In this document: one piece after another, positions 23,662 to 33,653 of the stretch
Layout: every line of letters starts with the position of its first letter
Numbering within the stretch: position 1 is the stretch's first letter
Source: Bacillota bacterium
GTDB taxonomy: Bacteria; Bacillota; Clostridia; Acetivibrionales; DTU013
Length of the DNA stretch: 64,000 nucleotides
NCBI GenBank assembly: GCA_023409735.1
Contig: JAEYRB010000003.1
Span: forward strand, 6,694-70,693
Direction: 5' to 3'
Notes under the pieces: generated by a model
The model's input: only the letters and a program-made list of their open reading frames with translations
Database searches by the model: none
Told to the model about the DNA's origin: nothing
Translations under genes and position numbers: made by a program

Positions 23662-26223
23662 ATGCAAAGTAAAGCTTACCAACAAAAGATATACTTATCG
23701 GACAGACTTAAAAATCAGCTTGCCCAAATATCACTTTTCCCTTTGACTGTCGTGGAGGCGCCATCGGGCTTTGGAAAAACGACAGCTGTAAGGGAATATT
23801 TAAAACAAGCTCTTTCTGACGATGCCAGACAATACTGGTATACTTGTCTGAGTGAGAATCCTTCGGTTGCTTGGGCAGGTATATGTGACTTGTTTTCCAA
23901 TGTCAATAATGATATGTCCAAAAATCTAAAAAAGCTGGGGTTTCCTACAATTGATACGCTAATGTATATGTCAGCGTGCTTCAAGGATCTCAGATGTATT
24001 AATGAGACATATTTGGTAGTCGATAATTTTCAGCTTCTCAGAAGCGATATTCTGCAAGAGTTGATGAGTATATTTTCTATGCACGGAAGCCCTCACCTGC
24101 ATATGATATTCATCACCCAGCATCTTGGAAAGAAAGCACAAATTACATTTCATAATAACGATATACATACTATCGAGTCGTCTGCTTTTTTTTTCGATAA
24201 GGACAGCACCGCCAGCTTATTCAGAATTGAAGGCATACGCCTTAATGAAGATGAACTCAACAGTGTCTACACAACTACTGAGGGGTGGATATCCGCTCTT
24301 CGTCTACAGATATCCAATTACAGGCAGACCGGCTCTTTTGACTATACAGCCGACATTGACCATTTAGTAGAAACCGCTATCTGGAACAGACTTACACCAG
24401 AACAAAAGAACTGTCTGGTTTCATTATCTGTCATGGACAGCTTCACAGCCCGTCAGGCCGCAATCATGCTAGGGGAAGAAATACTTCCTGACCATATCAA
24501 GGATTTGCTCAAATATAATGACTTCATAAGATACTTTCCAAAAGAAAAAATTTATGTAATTCACAGTATTTTGCAGAACTATTTAAGGAATCAATTTTAT
24601 CAATATCAACCGGAGGCTTTTCAAAAACGTGTCTTGCGCACTGCAGGACAATGCTGTATCGCCGAGTCGGAATTTTACACTGCTGCTCGATTCTTTTTCG
24701 AAGTCAGAGATTTTGATGCCATTCTGTCCACACCATTTACCGGTATATATCTAGCGAACAAAAGAGAAAGTAATATAATTGAATTTCTTATAGAAGTCAT
24801 CAATGAATGTCCGGAAGAGACAATGTGCAAATACCCCTTTGTCTTACTCATGTTTTCGTACTTGTTACGGATGGATGGAGAATATGAATCCTATCATAAA
24901 TTATGCCGGTTGATTGGTTTAGTTTTAATTAGTAATCCGGCAGGGCTTAGTACAGATGAGCTTGGGCTGCTTAAGGGTGAATTCTTGCTCCTTACGTCGT
25001 TTACTACATATAATGATATTAAAAAGGTAAATGAGGGGCAGAAGGCTGCCTATGAGTTATTAGGCGGAGCCAGCAGGTTCAAATTAAACGAGATACCAAT
25101 TACACTGGGTGGAACCTCTGTTTTAAGCATGTTTTGGCGTGAGACTGGAAGGTTGGATGAAACGCTGGCAGATATGCAAAGAAATTTGCCTTATCATATT
25201 AAGCTGACTAACGGGCAGGGGGTCGGAGCAGACAGCGCATTACATGCGGAGATGATGCTCATGAGAGGTGATGATATACAGGCAGAGATATTGTGTCATA
25301 AAGCATTGTACCAAGCCCGAAGCAAACGAGAAACTTGCATTTGTCTGTGTGTTGAACAGGTTCTTGCACAGGTAGCAATCCTACGTGGAGATGTGGACGG
25401 CTTTTTTACCGCATTAGAGAATATTAAGAGCTATGCAAAAGAAAGCTCAAACCTTTACATGCTGCGGATGGTTGACATATGCTTATCGGTTATAAGTGTC
25501 GCACTGGATACTACGGATATGGTTGCCAAATGGTTTTGCGATATACAGAGTATAAGAAAAAAAGTGTATGCCCGGGCTGTCCCATATGTTAATATTCTTT
25601 ATTCACATCTCTTGGTTAGAAAAAAACGGCATGCCGAGTTATTAGGTCTGGTTGATAATGTTATTGGCATGTCAAAAGAGATGAATTATATATTTCCACA
25701 GGTGTATAGCTTCATATTCAAGGCAAGAGTATGTTACACAAGCGACCGTGAACGTGAAGCGCTGGAGAATCTGAAAGAAGCTTTCGGCCTTGCTTTGCCG
25801 GACAAAATTTATTTACCCTTTGCTCAATTTGCATATATGGGTGACATCCTTTCTAAAGCGCATATTTGTCCCGCGGCTCACTGTGATATTTTCTCTTTAT
25901 CTTATGAAGCAGATAGTCATGTTCCATCCTCAGAAGTTCTAGAGACAATTCCGGGATGGAAAGCGGACATTAATAATATAATGGCACTTTATAACCGATA
26001 CCATAAAGGCCGAAATATAATTCTAAATGCCCTCAATCAGGTAAAATCACCTCTAACCCCAAGAGAAAGAGAACTCGCAATTCTTGCCAAGGCCCGCTTG
26101 AGTCATCAGGAAATTGCTGAAAAATTGTACATATCTAAAGCAACTGTGAGAACCACCTTATATAATGCATACAGTAAGCTTGGTATTCATTCAAAAGCTG
26201 AACTTCATAGTATAGATTTCTAA
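23662..26223 (+). CDS. MalT-like LuxR-family ATP-dependent regulator (LAL type)
   Basis: 853-residue STAND-class regulator. An N-terminal NTPase domain has Walker A APSGFGKTT (33-41), and the Walker-B-like region is TYLVVDNFQLL. The middle (about 370-760) is a helical TPR-like sensor region. The C-terminal LuxR helix-turn-helix (about 795-848) contains LTPRERELAILAKARLSHQE and ISKATVRTTLYNAYSKL. MalT relatives are activated by small inducers bound to the helical region. AGGAG precedes the ATG and a good terminator follows the stop. It lies directly upstream of the chemosensory cluster, which it may control (inference). Confidence 0.9.
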   Translation: MQSKAYQQKIYLSDRLKNQLAQISLFPLTVVEAPSGFGKTTAVREYLKQALSDDARQYWYTCLSENPSVAWAGICDLFSNVNNDMSKNLKKLGFPTIDTLMYMSACFKDLRCINETYLVVDNFQLLRSDILQELMSIFSMHGSPHLHMIFITQHLGKKAQITFHNNDIHTIESSAFFFDKDSTASLFRIEGIRLNEDELNSVYTTTEGWISALRLQISNYRQTGSFDYTADIDHLVETAIWNRLTPEQKNCLVSLSVMDSFTARQAAIMLGEEILPDHIKDLLKYNDFIRYFPKEKIYVIHSILQNYLRNQFYQYQPEAFQKRVLRTAGQCCIAESEFYTAARFFFEVRDFDAILSTPFTGIYLANKRESNIIEFLIEVINECPEETMCKYPFVLLMFSYLLRMDGEYESYHKLCRLIGLVLISNPAGLSTDELGLLKGEFLLLTSFTTYNDIKKVNEGQKAAYELLGGASRFKLNEIPITLGGTSVLSMFWRETGRLDETLADMQRNLPYHIKLTNGQGVGADSALHAEMMLMRGDDIQAEILCHKALYQARSKRETCICLCVEQVLAQVAILRGDVDGFFTALENIKSYAKESSNLYMLRMVDICLSVISVALDTTDMVAKWFCDIQSIRKKVYARAVPYVNILYSHLLVRKKRHAELLGLVDNVIGMSKEMNYIFPQVYSFIFKARVCYTSDREREALENLKEAFGLALPDKIYLPFAQFAYMGDILSKAHICPAAHCDIFSLSYEADSHVPSSEVLETIPGWKADINNIMALYNRYHKGRNIILNALNQVKSPLTPRERELAILAKARLSHQEIAEKLYISKATVRTTLYNAYSKLGIHSKAELHSIDF

Positions 26224-26240
26224 CAAGAAAAAATATAAAT

Positions 26241-26259
26241 ATACGAAAAAAACTCGTAT
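26241..26259. repeat. 19-bp dyad, copy 1
   Basis: ATACGA-N7-TCGTAT, 18 bases after the MalT-like stop codon. It is 17 of 19 identical to the dyad at 26632-26650. Confidence 0.6.
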
Positions 26260-26266
26260 GAAAAAA

Positions 26267-26314
26267 AGAGTAATCTGTCTTATTCTTAAATAACGGCAGA
26301 TTATTCTTTTTTTG
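26267..26314 (+). terminator. terminator of the MalT-like gene
   Basis: AGAGTAATCTG (26267-26277) pairs with CAGATTATTCT (26297-26307), followed by seven T. The rest of the 26224-26600 gap shows no supported gene. Confidence 0.8.
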
Positions 26315-26600
26315 TATGAAAACGACTTTTGTAAAGGCGCCTGATTGCCTAAATAAACATAAAGAAAAATTACGCCATGGTGCATATGGTATATCACTTA
26401 GGTCATCAGAATCCAGCCGTTTTAGAAGGTTCCGGGAATGTCGGAGTATATTCACAGTATTACTAACCTCTTGTGAAGGTCTATTACCGTTATGGATGCC
26501 CGATGATGTAAAACTGCTGCTCGATTGTGAAAACCTTGTTTGGCGATGAAGCAGAAACGCTCAGTTCTATGCTAGATCTTTTGTAATGGAGGTGATTTAT

Positions 26601-26978
26601 TTGAAATATGGTTCGGATAAGGAAATAAAAGATACGAAAAAAGTTCGTATGACAACTAACGAGCACTCTTCTATAATTGCTGATGGTGCAGCGCAATCAG
26701 GAGAAGGCTATTTTAAAAGCGTAAAAGTCCTGCCGGAATACAAGCTGGAAGTTGAAATGGTAACCGGATCGAACATTCTGTTTGATTTTTGTTCCCGTCT
26801 AAACACTGTGCGCTTTGGAAAACTCCGCGATGAGGAAATGTTTACAAATGCACACACAGATGGGCTTCATCTGATTTTCAGTAAGAAAGGTAAGGTGCCT
26901 GTAAAAATTACCGCAAAGGAGTTCATGGATCTTGTGCTTGTTGACCGGACAAGCTTAACACATATGATTACCGAATGA
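26601..26978 (+). CDS. DUF2442-like protein at head of chemosensory cluster
   Basis: About 125 residues. The central part (YFKSVKVLPEYKLEVEMVTG, then ILFDFCSRLNTVRFGKLRDEEMF) follows the DUF2442 pattern of a short beta-strand domain with an F-x-x-L-x-D-x-x-x-F turn. The C-terminus lacks the usual W-x-D-L segment. Two starts are possible. TTG 26601 is favoured by GGAGGTG 6 bases upstream; ATG 26649 overlaps the second copy of the 19-bp dyad. It lies about 100 bases ahead of the chemoreceptor gene and may be cotranscribed. Confidence 0.6.
   Translation: MKYGSDKEIKDTKKVRMTTNEHSSIIADGAAQSGEGYFKSVKVLPEYKLEVEMVTGSNILFDFCSRLNTVRFGKLRDEEMFTNAHTDGLHLIFSKKGKVPVKITAKEFMDLVLVDRTSLTHMITE
26632..26650. 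repeat. 19-bp dyad, copy 2
   Basis: ATACGAA-N5-TTCGTAT, inside the start region of the DUF2442-like gene. It nearly repeats copy 1 at 26241-26259, so both may be binding sites of one regulator. Confidence 0.6.
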
Positions 26979-27079
26979 TTTATGCTGCCGGGCAACCAAT
27001 GTATTAGTAACAAAATATGCAATGAAAAGTGTATAGGAGAGAAATCAAAAGTACCCAAATTTAGGAGGTAAGAAACATT

Positions 27080-28864
27080 ATGAAAAACCTATCTATCAGC
27101 GGAAAACTAGTTTTAGGCTTCGGAAGCGTTTTAGTTCTTATGATTATAACTGCGATAGTGTCTGTATTCAGTATCAGCGGAATAAGCGAGCAAACACAAC
27201 TATATGCGAAATATACAGTACCCAACTCACAGTATATGTATAAGATGCAAATTGCTATGCGTGCTGCAAGTCAGCAGTTATTAAATGCTATACTTGCAGA
27301 TGATCATGCATCTATAAGTGAAGCAATGGATGAAGCCGAGAAATGGGGCTCGAATTTTGTTACATACAAAGATGCATTTTTAGCAAATCAAAGAGATCAT
27401 AGTTTAGATTCTGATCTCGAGAAAATCAATACAATCTTTAAAGATGCAGCGGCAGCTAGAGCCAAGATTTTCGACTTGCTATCCAAGCAGACCGACACGA
27501 ACGATGACATGGCGCTTAATACATATTTGAAAGAATATGAACCTGTCGTAGAGCAAATTACTAGTATTTTAACCGAACTCGAGGATGTGGCGGAAGAGCG
27601 GGCTGATAATCAACAGGAAGCTGTAACTCGTCTTATGACAACCTCATGGATATTACTGATTGCATCGGTAGCCTTATCGATAGTATTGACGCTCATCCTG
27701 ACATTCGTTATTGGGAAATCTATTCTAACTCCGGTTAAAGAAATTGTAGATGTTTATGAAGAGTTATCTAAGGGCAATATGCAGGTACAAATCAACTATG
27801 AAAGCAAGGATGAGATTGGCAAAATGGCACAAAGCATCCGAAAGACAAATGCGCTCCATACTTCATATATAAAGGATATCACGAAAAAACTAGAGTTGAT
27901 ATCGCAGGGCGATTTGCGATTTGATATGGAAATGGATTATATAGGCGACTTCGCGTCAGTTAAAAAAGCCATAGAAAATACTACTTCCTCTTTAAACCAT
28001 ACTCTGCAAACAATCAACACAGCAGCAGAGCAGGTCAGCACAGGAGCTTCACAAGTGGCAAGCGGAGCCCAGGCCCTTGCATCAGGATCGACAGAGCAGG
28101 CTTCTTCCGTAGAAGAATTAAGCGTTACTGTAACCAAGATTGCTGAGCAGGCCGCGGCGAACTCTGAAAATGTTAAGATAGCGACACAGTATGTAAATCA
28201 GACCGGTATTGGTGTTGAATCCGGAAATGAACACATGGGGCAGCTTACGGAGGCTATGATGGAGATTAACTCCACGGCAAGTCAGATTGCCAATATTACT
28301 AAGGTTATTGAAGATATCGCATTCCAGACCAATATACTCGCTTTGAATGCTGCTATTGAAGCCGCCCGTGCGGGTAATGCCGGAAAAGGCTTTGCAGTTG
28401 TGGCTGACGAAGTGCGGAATCTCGCCGCTAAATCAGCAGAAGCCGCAAAGCAAACGGCTGATTTAATTCAAGCCTCTGTCGCTACCGTGTCTAAGGGAAC
28501 AGAAATGACGACACAGACAGCACAGATTCTGTTGAATATTCGAGAAAAGACCAAATTGGTAATTGAAAGTATCATAAAAATTGATGGTGCATCTTCAGAA
28601 CAGGCAGCGGTTATAGAACAAATCAAGCAGGGGCTTAATCAGGTATCCTCTGTTGTGCAGACAAATGCAGCCACTGCGGAGGAAAACTCGGCGACCAGTG
28701 AAGAAATGTCTGCACAGGCTGTCGCACTGAATGATGAGGTTGCCAAATTCAAGCTCAGAAATGGATATGAGAAGGACAGCTTTGCATCTATTGCCCCCTT
28801 GAGAGAGCCTGTGAAAGAGGATCCTGCTTTGTTGGAGGTCGCAACCTATCTTGGGAAATATTAA
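27080..28864 (+). CDS. methyl-accepting chemotaxis protein
   Basis: 594-residue transmembrane receptor. TM1 is at residues about 9-32. A helical-bundle sensor (4HB_MCP type) occupies about 33-187, and TM2 is about 188-213 (TSWILLIASVALSIVLTLIL). A HAMP domain follows, with a second HAMP-like stretch (SQGDLRFDMEMDYIGDF). The cytoplasmic coiled-coil has the conserved hairpin tip IAFQTNILALNAAIEAARAG and methylation-region Glu/Gln/Ala heptads. AGGAGG precedes the ATG. No C-terminal pentapeptide tether is seen. It is the only receptor in the cluster and presumably feeds CheA encoded next. Confidence 0.95.
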   Translation: MKNLSISGKLVLGFGSVLVLMIITAIVSVFSISGISEQTQLYAKYTVPNSQYMYKMQIAMRAASQQLLNAILADDHASISEAMDEAEKWGSNFVTYKDAFLANQRDHSLDSDLEKINTIFKDAAAARAKIFDLLSKQTDTNDDMALNTYLKEYEPVVEQITSILTELEDVAEERADNQQEAVTRLMTTSWILLIASVALSIVLTLILTFVIGKSILTPVKEIVDVYEELSKGNMQVQINYESKDEIGKMAQSIRKTNALHTSYIKDITKKLELISQGDLRFDMEMDYIGDFASVKKAIENTTSSLNHTLQTINTAAEQVSTGASQVASGAQALASGSTEQASSVEELSVTVTKIAEQAAANSENVKIATQYVNQTGIGVESGNEHMGQLTEAMMEINSTASQIANITKVIEDIAFQTNILALNAAIEAARAGNAGKGFAVVADEVRNLAAKSAEAAKQTADLIQASVATVSKGTEMTTQTAQILLNIREKTKLVIESIIKIDGASSEQAAVIEQIKQGLNQVSSVVQTNAATAEENSATSEEMSAQAVALNDEVAKFKLRNGYEKDSFASIAPLREPVKEDPALLEVATYLGKY

Positions 28865-29119
28865 GGTTGTACAACCATAATAACATTCCATGTATATCAG
28901 GTAATAGGAATACACCGGGTGACTTTAGACTTCTATTGGAAAACCCAACTCAGCGGTGATTTGAGGTAATGGTGGAGTGGGACTATCGGTTGCATTCCTG
29001 CTGGAGCATGTATCCTTGTGGGGGCGCAGCCGATTTTTCATGAAAGCTTTGATAGTTATCAAAGATATTCCTTAGTAGCAGAAGCAAAGTACCCTGACGG
29101 GTTTGAAGGAGGTAGAGGA

Positions 29120-31174
29120 TTGGACAATTTATCAAGTAATTCCATGCTGGATGTTTTTATATATGAAACCACTCAAAATATAGAGCAACTCGAAGCTGCG
29201 ATACTAACCAGTGAAAAGGCAGGCTGCTTTACACCACAGGCAGTTAACGAAATATTCAGAGTCATGCATACGATCAAGGGTTCTTCCGCAATGATGATGT
29301 ATAACAATATTTCATCACTTTCCCATGCCATTGAGGATCTCTTCTACTTTATACGAGAAGAAAAACCTGAAAACATGGATTGTGCGTTACTTTCGGATTT
29401 GGTTTTGGAGTGCGTCGATTTTATTAAGCTGGAGATGGAGAAGGTAAAAAACTCCGATAGTCTTGACGGAGATCCATCAGACCTTATTAAAAACATCAAG
29501 GAATTTTTGACCTCCATTAAGGGAGAAACGCAAAGCACAGATAATCTTAAGACAACACAAAAGGAAGTCGATCAGCAATATTACCTGTCCCCTGCCCAAA
29601 AAGGAAAGAATACAGAACAAAAATGCTATGAAGCTGTTATATATTTTGAAGATGGCTGCGAAATGGAGAATATCCGGGCTTTTACAATTGTCCATAATTT
29701 AAAAGATATTGTGGCCAATTGCAGCTACTTTCCGGAGGATATCATTGAAAATCCTGAAAGCGTTCAGATTATACGGGAGCAAGGCTTCAGGATAACGCTT
29801 ATAAGTGATAAAAGCGTGAAAGAATTATATGATTTTTTCACGAGCATTGCCTTTATCCGAAATCTTGAAGTCACTGAGCTTCTGGACAGCCGGAAGTTCG
29901 AGCAGGATTGCGCAGATCAAGAAACTTCCATTCGGGAAGCTCCTATAAAAACAGCCAAGCTACAGGCTGAGGATTTAGGGCGAGTTGAAAACAGAAGTTC
30001 GCATCAGGGTATTATCAGCGTTGATGTTATGAAGCTGGATAAGATGATGGATCTGATGGGAGAAATGGTAATCGCTGAGGCAATGGTCACGCAAAACCCT
30101 GAACTTCAGGCGGTTAAGCTGAATAGTTTCCATAAAGCCGCTCGTCAGCTTCATAAAATTACAAGCGAAATGCAGGACATGGTTATGTCCATACGAATGG
30201 TTCCCTTGGCGGCGACCTTCCATAAAATGCACCGTATTGTGCGTGATATAAGCCGGAAACTTAATAAAGAAGTAGAGTTGATATTAATCGGAGAAAACAC
30301 TGAGGTTGATAAGAATATCATTGAGCATATTTCCGACCCGTTGATGCATCTTGTACGCAATGCAGTCGACCATGGAATTGAAGATCCAGACGAAAGAACG
30401 ACTGCAGGCAAGCAAAAATCAGGACAGATAATACTGGAGGCAAAAAATGTCGGAAGCGATGTTCTTGTATGTGTCCGTGATGACGGTAAGGGCCTAAACA
30501 AGGAAAAAATCTTGAAAAGAGCCCAGGATAATTGCTTACTGAGCAAACAAAAAAATGAGATGACGGAAAAGGAAATCTACAACCTGGTATTCATGCCAGG
30601 ATTTACTACTAACGACAATGTGACGGAATTCTCCGGCCGGGGTGTTGGCATGGACGTAGTGGTAAAGAACCTGGAAGCAGTAGGCGGTTCGGTATCCATA
30701 GACAGTAACGAAGGCTCCGGAACGATAGTAGCACTGAAAATACCTCTTACACTGGCAATCATAGACGGAATGAATATCCGGGTAGGCTGCTCCAGGTATA
30801 CACTCCCTACAACATCCATTAAGGAAACCTTTCAAGTTAAGAAAAAAGATGTTATTAAGGACCCTAATGGCAATGAGATGATTATGGTTCGCGGAGAGTG
30901 TTTTCCTATAGTCCGTATCCATGAAATATTCACAGTTGATACGAAAATCACAGACCTGACCAAAGGAATTGTACTCATGATTGAACAGGATGACAAGAGT
31001 GTCTGTCTTTTCGCTGATGAGCTTCTAGGCCAGCAACAGGTAGTCGTCAAGGCCCTTCCATCCTACATGAAAAGCATACGAAAAGTGGAAGGGTTGGCAG
31101 GCTGTACGCTTCTGGGGGACGGTAGTATCAGTTTGATTCTAAATATCGGTGGACTAATCAGCATGGAATCATAA
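29120..31174 (+). CDS. cheA: chemotaxis histidine kinase CheA
   Basis: 684-residue cytosolic kinase. The P1 HPt domain has phospho-accepting H50 (VMHTIKGSSAMM). A spacer/P2-like region follows, then the P3 dimerisation helices (VDVMKLDKMMDLMGEMVIAE). The P4 ATPase has N box HLVRNAVDHGIE, G1 DDGKGLN, F box PGFTT and G2 GRGVGMDVV. The C-terminal P5 domain is CheW-like. The TTG at 29120 is chosen because AAGGAGGT lies 6-7 bases upstream. The in-frame start at 29018 would add 34 residues unlike any CheA and lacks a good site. Confidence 0.93.
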   Translation: MDNLSSNSMLDVFIYETTQNIEQLEAAILTSEKAGCFTPQAVNEIFRVMHTIKGSSAMMMYNNISSLSHAIEDLFYFIREEKPENMDCALLSDLVLECVDFIKLEMEKVKNSDSLDGDPSDLIKNIKEFLTSIKGETQSTDNLKTTQKEVDQQYYLSPAQKGKNTEQKCYEAVIYFEDGCEMENIRAFTIVHNLKDIVANCSYFPEDIIENPESVQIIREQGFRITLISDKSVKELYDFFTSIAFIRNLEVTELLDSRKFEQDCADQETSIREAPIKTAKLQAEDLGRVENRSSHQGIISVDVMKLDKMMDLMGEMVIAEAMVTQNPELQAVKLNSFHKAARQLHKITSEMQDMVMSIRMVPLAATFHKMHRIVRDISRKLNKEVELILIGENTEVDKNIIEHISDPLMHLVRNAVDHGIEDPDERTTAGKQKSGQIILEAKNVGSDVLVCVRDDGKGLNKEKILKRAQDNCLLSKQKNEMTEKEIYNLVFMPGFTTNDNVTEFSGRGVGMDVVVKNLEAVGGSVSIDSNEGSGTIVALKIPLTLAIIDGMNIRVGCSRYTLPTTSIKETFQVKKKDVIKDPNGNEMIMVRGECFPIVRIHEIFTVDTKITDLTKGIVLMIEQDDKSVCLFADELLGQQQVVVKALPSYMKSIRKVEGLAGCTLLGDGSISLILNIGGLISMES

Positions 31175-31218
31175 ACAATGCTTTATATAAAATAAAAACT
31201 TAAAGGAGGCTATGAAAA

Positions 31219-31710
31219 ATGGCACAGACTGACTTACTGGACTTTACTGAACAAGAAGATACGATGAGGAGTAAGTACCTTATCTTCTCCATTGGAAACG
31301 AGCTTTATGGAATTGAGATTCGTTATATTACCGAAATTATTAGTATTCAGCCCATTACAGTAGTCCCTGAGATGCCGCAGTATGTAAAAGGAATCACAAA
31401 TCTCCGGGGTAAAATTATTCCTGTCATAGATGCACGGCTGCGTTTCAAAAAGGAAGTCAGAGAATATAATGACAGAACCTGTATTATCGTCCTTGATACG
31501 AATGATATTTCAACCGGGCTGATTGTTGACAGCGTTTCAGAGGTAATCGCCATAGCTGATGAGGATATAGCATCTCCTCCGGATATCAATAAAGGTGGTC
31601 TCAAATACATTAAGGGTGTTGGCAAGTCTGATGGAAATGTTAAGCTACTTCTGGATTGTCAGAAAATACTGACAGACGATGAGGTCGAGTTTTTTAACTC
31701 AGTGACATAA
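31219..31710 (+). CDS. cheW: chemotaxis coupling protein CheW
   Basis: 163-residue single-domain adaptor linking the receptor tip to CheA P5. Typical motifs are KYLIFSIGNELYGIEIRYITEI (15-36), PEMPQYVKGITNLRGKIIPVIDARLRF (53-79) and LIVDSVSEVIAI. AAAGGAGG precedes the ATG. It is 44 bases after cheA in the same operon. Confidence 0.95.
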   Translation: MAQTDLLDFTEQEDTMRSKYLIFSIGNELYGIEIRYITEIISIQPITVVPEMPQYVKGITNLRGKIIPVIDARLRFKKEVREYNDRTCIIVLDTNDISTGLIVDSVSEVIAIADEDIASPPDINKGGLKYIKGVGKSDGNVKLLLDCQKILTDDEVEFFNSVT

Positions 31711-31784
31711 TATGAAAACTTTAAATTAAAAGTGATAGTGTTTGAGGGAGTGCCGTACAACCCACTTTTCCCTTATGAGGCGGG

Positions 31785-32609
31785 GTGCAATTTTTGAAAA
31801 CTATAAGTGAACAGGAATTCAGGCAATTTGCTTATTATATAAAAACCAAATATGGAATCTATTTCAAGGATGAAAAAAAGACCCTGGTCGAGGGAAGGCT
31901 CGGACATGTACTGGCAAGAATGAATTTTTCCAGTCTGACTGAGTACATGAACTACGTGAATGCGGATAAAACCGGTAAAGCCGCATCTGATATGTTGGAC
32001 AGGATCACGACCAACCATACTTTTTTCATGAGAGAACCAGCACATTTTCAATATTTCAGGGATACCGTGCTGTCTTATCTAGTAAAGACGGTACCGAGTC
32101 GGGATCTGCGTATTTGGAGTGCGGCATGCTCCTCAGGAGAGGAACCCTATACGCTGGCAATGATTATTGATGAATTCTTCGGTCTCAATAAAACAGGATG
32201 GGACACAAAGATACTGGCAACGGATATCTCGGAGGGTATGCTCGCTATCGCACGGAGAGGTATTTATAGCCGGGAGAAAATGAAAGACCTGCCGGAACAC
32301 TGGAAAAATAGATATTTCAAAGAACATGACTCCGGGCAGTATATTCTGTCTGAGAAGATCAGAAATGAAGTTATTTTCAGCAATATCAACCTGATGGATG
32401 CCAAATACCCTTTTCGCAAGAAAATGCATATTATTTTTTGCAGGAATGTCATGATTTATTTTGACAATGAAACCAAGGACAGGCTCGTTGAACATTTTTA
32501 TGATATTACCGAACCAGGAGGTTTTCTGTTCATAGGACATTCGGAGGGACTGAACCGCGAAAAAACTCGCTACAGGTATGTAATGCCTGCAGTTTACAGG
32601 AAGGAGTAA
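31785..32609 (+). CDS. cheR: chemotaxis protein methyltransferase CheR
   Basis: About 274 residues. The N-terminal helical domain (residues 1-80) precedes an SAM-binding domain with WSAACSSGEEPYTLAM, KILATDISEGMLAIARRGIY and FCRNVMIYFD. It methylates receptor glutamates. The start is either GTG 31785 or TTG 31794 (three codons later); the G-rich stretch 31782-31787 fits the TTG slightly better. The gene is followed by cheB after 6 bases. Confidence 0.94.
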   Translation: MQFLKTISEQEFRQFAYYIKTKYGIYFKDEKKTLVEGRLGHVLARMNFSSLTEYMNYVNADKTGKAASDMLDRITTNHTFFMREPAHFQYFRDTVLSYLVKTVPSRDLRIWSAACSSGEEPYTLAMIIDEFFGLNKTGWDTKILATDISEGMLAIARRGIYSREKMKDLPEHWKNRYFKEHDSGQYILSEKIRNEVIFSNINLMDAKYPFRKKMHIIFCRNVMIYFDNETKDRLVEHFYDITEPGGFLFIGHSEGLNREKTRYRYVMPAVYRKE

Positions 32610-32615
32610 GGATAT

Positions 32616-33644
32616 ATGGAGACAGGTAAAAAAATTCGGGTATTGGTTGTTGACGATAGCATATTATCTCGTGAAATGATCGTGAGGGGCATATCTTCCA
32701 ATTCGCAGATCGAGGTGGCGGCCGTTGCAGCCGACCCTTATGAGGCAAGAGATAAAATAGTCGAGGTGCATCCTGACGTGATTACCTGTGATGTGGAAAT
32801 GCCTAAAATGAACGGTATAGAGTTTGCACGCTGGTTGCTGCCTCAATGTTTTATTCCCATTATCATGGTAAGCGCGGTTAGCAGTGCGGTTTTTGAAGCG
32901 ATGGAGGCAGGTGTTGTAGATTTTGTTGCAAAGCCTGATATCAGCTCACCTAAAGGTTCAGAAGCTTTCATTAGAGATTTAATAACAAGGATAATAGCAG
33001 CCTCCACCGCCTCAAAAACCGCATGGCTAGAACGTAAAAAATCTACACCGAGTGTTACAGGCAATATGCTACAGGACTCGGAGGGAATTATCGCTATTGG
33101 AGCTTCTACCGGTGGAACTGAAGCAATTTATAATATACTTCGACTCCTTCCTCCTACTGTCCCGGGCATTGTAGTTGTACAGCATATCCCTCCTGTTTTT
33201 TCAAGGATGTTTGCTCAAAGACTGGACAGCCAAACCTCCCTTAAAGTTAAGGAAGCGGTAAACGGTGATTATGTGGATACGGGTAGAGTTTTAATTGCGC
33301 CGGGAGATCAGCATATGAGGATTAAGAAAATCGGTAAAAGGTATCAGGTTGAATGTTTTTATGGAGATAAGGTAAACGGGCACTGCCCGTCAGTGGATGT
33401 TTTATTTGAATCGGTGGCTAAGGAAGCAGGCAGAAGTGCGGTTGGGATTCTTCTGACAGGTATGGGTTATGACGGGGCCAAAGGACTTCTCAACATACGG
33501 CGCAAAGGCGGCAGGACTATCGGTCAAGACAAAGCTTCGTCCGTTGTGTACGGAATGCCGAAAGTAGCTTTTGATATTGGAGCTGTGGAAATGCAGACAA
33601 CATTGGAGAATATACCTCAAGCATTGTCACAGCTATTAAAGTAG
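32616..33644 (+). CDS. cheB: chemotaxis response regulator methylesterase CheB
   Basis: 342 residues. The receiver domain is at 8-125 with phospho-acceptor D59 (DVITCDVEMPKMNG) and acidic D13/D14. A linker leads to the methylesterase domain with GASTGGTEAI (nucleophile Ser), VVQHIPPVFS (His) and GMGYDGAKG (Asp). It removes receptor methyl groups and deamidates Gln. It is the only receiver-domain protein in the cluster. AAGGA lies before the ATG. Confidence 0.95.
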   Translation: METGKKIRVLVVDDSILSREMIVRGISSNSQIEVAAVAADPYEARDKIVEVHPDVITCDVEMPKMNGIEFARWLLPQCFIPIIMVSAVSSAVFEAMEAGVVDFVAKPDISSPKGSEAFIRDLITRIIAASTASKTAWLERKKSTPSVTGNMLQDSEGIIAIGASTGGTEAIYNILRLLPPTVPGIVVVQHIPPVFSRMFAQRLDSQTSLKVKEAVNGDYVDTGRVLIAPGDQHMRIKKIGKRYQVECFYGDKVNGHCPSVDVLFESVAKEAGRSAVGILLTGMGYDGAKGLLNIRRKGGRTIGQDKASSVVYGMPKVAFDIGAVEMQTTLENIPQALSQLLK

Positions 33645-33653
33645 GTGATTGTG

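Noticed and set aside
26317..26549. 77-residue frame between the MalT-like gene and the DUF2442 gene
   Set aside because: It starts in the terminator T-run without a ribosome site and shows no recognisable domain; a decayed gene is possible but unsupported.
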